Part shown: piece after piece, positions 5,084 through 6,047 of the stretch
Numbering within the stretch: the first letter of the stretch is position 1
Layout: each line of letters opens with the position of its first letter
NCBI GenBank assembly: GCA_902773415.1
Contig: CACYEE010000054.1
Span: 1-6,047, forward strand
Direction: 5' to 3'
DNA: 6,047 nucleotides
DNA from: an uncultured Actinomyces sp.
GTDB lineage: Bacteria > Actinomycetota > Actinomycetes > Actinomycetales > Actinomycetaceae
Notes under the pieces: model-generated
What the model was told of the DNA's origin: nothing
What the model saw: only the letters and a program-made list of their open reading frames with translations
Database searches by the model: none
Made by a program: the position numbers and the translations under genes

Positions 5084-5614
5084 TCAAGCCCGGCGAAGCT
5101 GAAGCTCGGCGCTCACGCGCTCGGACAGGGAACGCGCGCCGCGACCGATCGCCACGGTCCCCGACTGGACGATCTCCTTGACTCCATAAGGTTCAAGAGC
5201 CGTCAGGAAGGCGCGATTCTTCGAGCCGGTGCCGGTAATCTCGATGGTGACAGCATCCGGCACCATGTCGATGACGCGGGCGCGAAACAGGTCGACGACC
5301 TGGAGCACGTTGGCGCGCGTGGAGTCGTTGGCGGCGACCTTGACGAAGAGGAGTTCGCGCTGCACGGAAGTTTCGTTGTCGAGCTCGACGATCTTGATGA
5401 CGTTGACGAGCTTGTTCAGCTGCTTCGTCACCTGTTCGAGCGGCAGTTCGGCGCAGTCGACCACGAGCGTGATGCGCGAAATCTCCGGGTCTTCCGTTTC
5501 TCCCACGGCGAGGGAGTGGATGTTGAAGGCGCGACGGGCGAACAGGCCGGCGACGCGGGTAAGCACGCCCGGCTTGTTTTCGACGAGCACGGACAGGGTG
5601 TGGCGTGTGTTCAT
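5084..5614 (-). CDS. ilvN: Acetolactate synthase small (regulatory) subunit
   Basis: This is the regulatory subunit of acetohydroxyacid synthase. It activates the IlvB catalytic subunit and usually confers valine feedback inhibition. It has 176 residues, the normal length of the long single-copy form. The N-terminal ACT domain (about 5-78) shows HTLSVLVENKPGVLTRVAGL (5-24), FNIHSLAVGETEDPEISRIT (30-49) and EQVTKQLNKLVNVIKIVEL (60-78). The C-terminal domain (about 84-160) shows RELLFVKVAA, FRARVIDM, EITGTGSK and LEPYGVKEIVQSGTVAIGRG. The Gly-Val in ENKPGVLTR and the following Asn-Ile-His are the usual effector-site environment. The ATG at 5614 is preceded by AAGGA about 8 nt upstream and starts 23 nt after the ilvB stop, so the two subunits are probably made from one transcript. 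No truncation or odd residue is seen. Confidence 0.97.
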   Translation of the reverse strand: MNTRHTLSVLVENKPGVLTRVAGLFARRAFNIHSLAVGETEDPEISRITLVVDCAELPLEQVTKQLNKLVNVIKIVELDNETSVQRELLFVKVAANDSTRANVLQVVDLFRARVIDMVPDAVTIEITGTGSKNRAFLTALEPYGVKEIVQSGTVAIGRGARSLSERVSAELQLRRA

Positions 5615-5637
5615 GGTGTTTTCCTTCTCGTGACCGG

Positions 5638-6047
5638 TCAGGCGAAGTTCGGGTCGTCGGCCGGGAACCTGTCCAGGCGGTACATGATGTCCTCGTTGGT
5701 GACGCCGGCCGGGGCCATGGGCCACACGAGGGCGTCGGGCGAGACGACGAATTCGACGACGACGGGCCTGTCGTCGATTGCCATTGCCTTGTCGATGGCG
5801 GCGTCGACCTCGTCGGCCTCGGCGACGCGGATCGCGGCGCAGTCGTAGGCTTCGGCGAGCTTGACGAAGTCGGGCACGCCGACGGTGTTCGCGCCGTCGT
5901 GGAGGTCGGTATTCGAGTAGCGCTGGTTGTAGAAGAGCTTCTGCCACTGACGCACCATGCCAAGGGAGGAGTTGTTGATGAGCGCGACCTTGATGTTGAT
6001 GCCGTTGAGGCGGCAGGTGACGAGTTCCTGGTTGGTCATCTGGAAGG
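5638..6047 (-). CDS. ilvB: Acetolactate synthase large (catalytic) subunit, C-terminal part
   Basis: Only the last 136 codons are in the window; the gene runs off the right edge. The full-length enzyme condenses two pyruvates, or pyruvate with 2-oxobutyrate, using thiamine diphosphate, Mg and FAD. The visible piece is the C-terminal part of the ThDP-binding domain. It begins with FQMTNQELVTC, which normally follows the GDG of the ThDP motif (that GDG lies outside). It contains INNSSLGMVRQWQ, in which the NN closes the GDG...NN metal/ThDP motif, then LFYNQRYSNTDL, PDFVKLAEAY, and a C-terminal RPVVVEFVVSPDALVWPMAPAGVTNEDIMY. The NQELxT and LGMVRQWQ blocks identify a biosynthetic acetohydroxyacid synthase and not pyruvate oxidase or glyoxylate carboligase. 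ilvN follows after 23 nt. The stop is TGA. Confidence 0.96.
   Translation of the reverse strand, partial: FQMTNQELVTCRLNGINIKVALINNSSLGMVRQWQKLFYNQRYSNTDLHDGANTVGVPDFVKLAEAYDCAAIRVAEADEVDAAIDKAMAIDDRPVVVEFVVSPDALVWPMAPAGVTNEDIMYRLDRFPADDPNFA

Overview
The window is GC-rich (about two-thirds G+C by eye) with the strong G/C third-position bias typical of Actinomycetota. The IlvB, IlvN and IlvC sequences also look actinobacterial. I cannot fix the family: Coriobacteriia, Actinomycetales and Bifidobacteriales all remain possible. No rRNA, tRNA, CRISPR array or intact transposase is visible.

Layout, left to right. Positions 32-664 (minus) hold an uncharacterised 210-residue cytoplasmic protein. 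It is divergent from 804-1520 (plus), a membrane-anchored SanA/YdcF-type DUF218 protein. That gene converges on, and overlaps by 17 bp, 1504-2451 (minus), a 315-residue protein with an N-terminal XRE/Cro-like helix-turn-helix and a large C-terminal domain I do not recognise. A 577-bp stretch without a gene follows (2452-3028). It contains an AT-rich promoter/operator candidate next to the regulator and a perfect 13-bp inverted repeat of the GGGGTCAGACCCC type.

Positions 3029-3816 (minus) are the decayed remains of a second copy of the XRE-type gene. Its homology to the intact copy continues to the last C-terminal block but is spread over several reading frames, with an in-frame stop and a net internal deletion of about 85 nt. 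The intact gene and this relic appear to be a tandem duplication in which one copy has died.

The right third is the branched-chain amino-acid block on the minus strand, read ilvB (partial, running off the window) - ilvN - ilvC. IlvB and IlvN form acetohydroxyacid synthase, and IlvC (ketol-acid reductoisomerase) carries out the next step towards valine, leucine and isoleucine. ilvB and ilvN are closely coupled. ilvN and ilvC are separated by a strong hairpin and a candidate internal promoter, and ilvC ends in a second strong hairpin. The ilv block is ordinary core metabolism. The less ordinary part of the window is 1504-3816: the XRE/unknown-domain gene, its dead paralogue and the palindromes between them.
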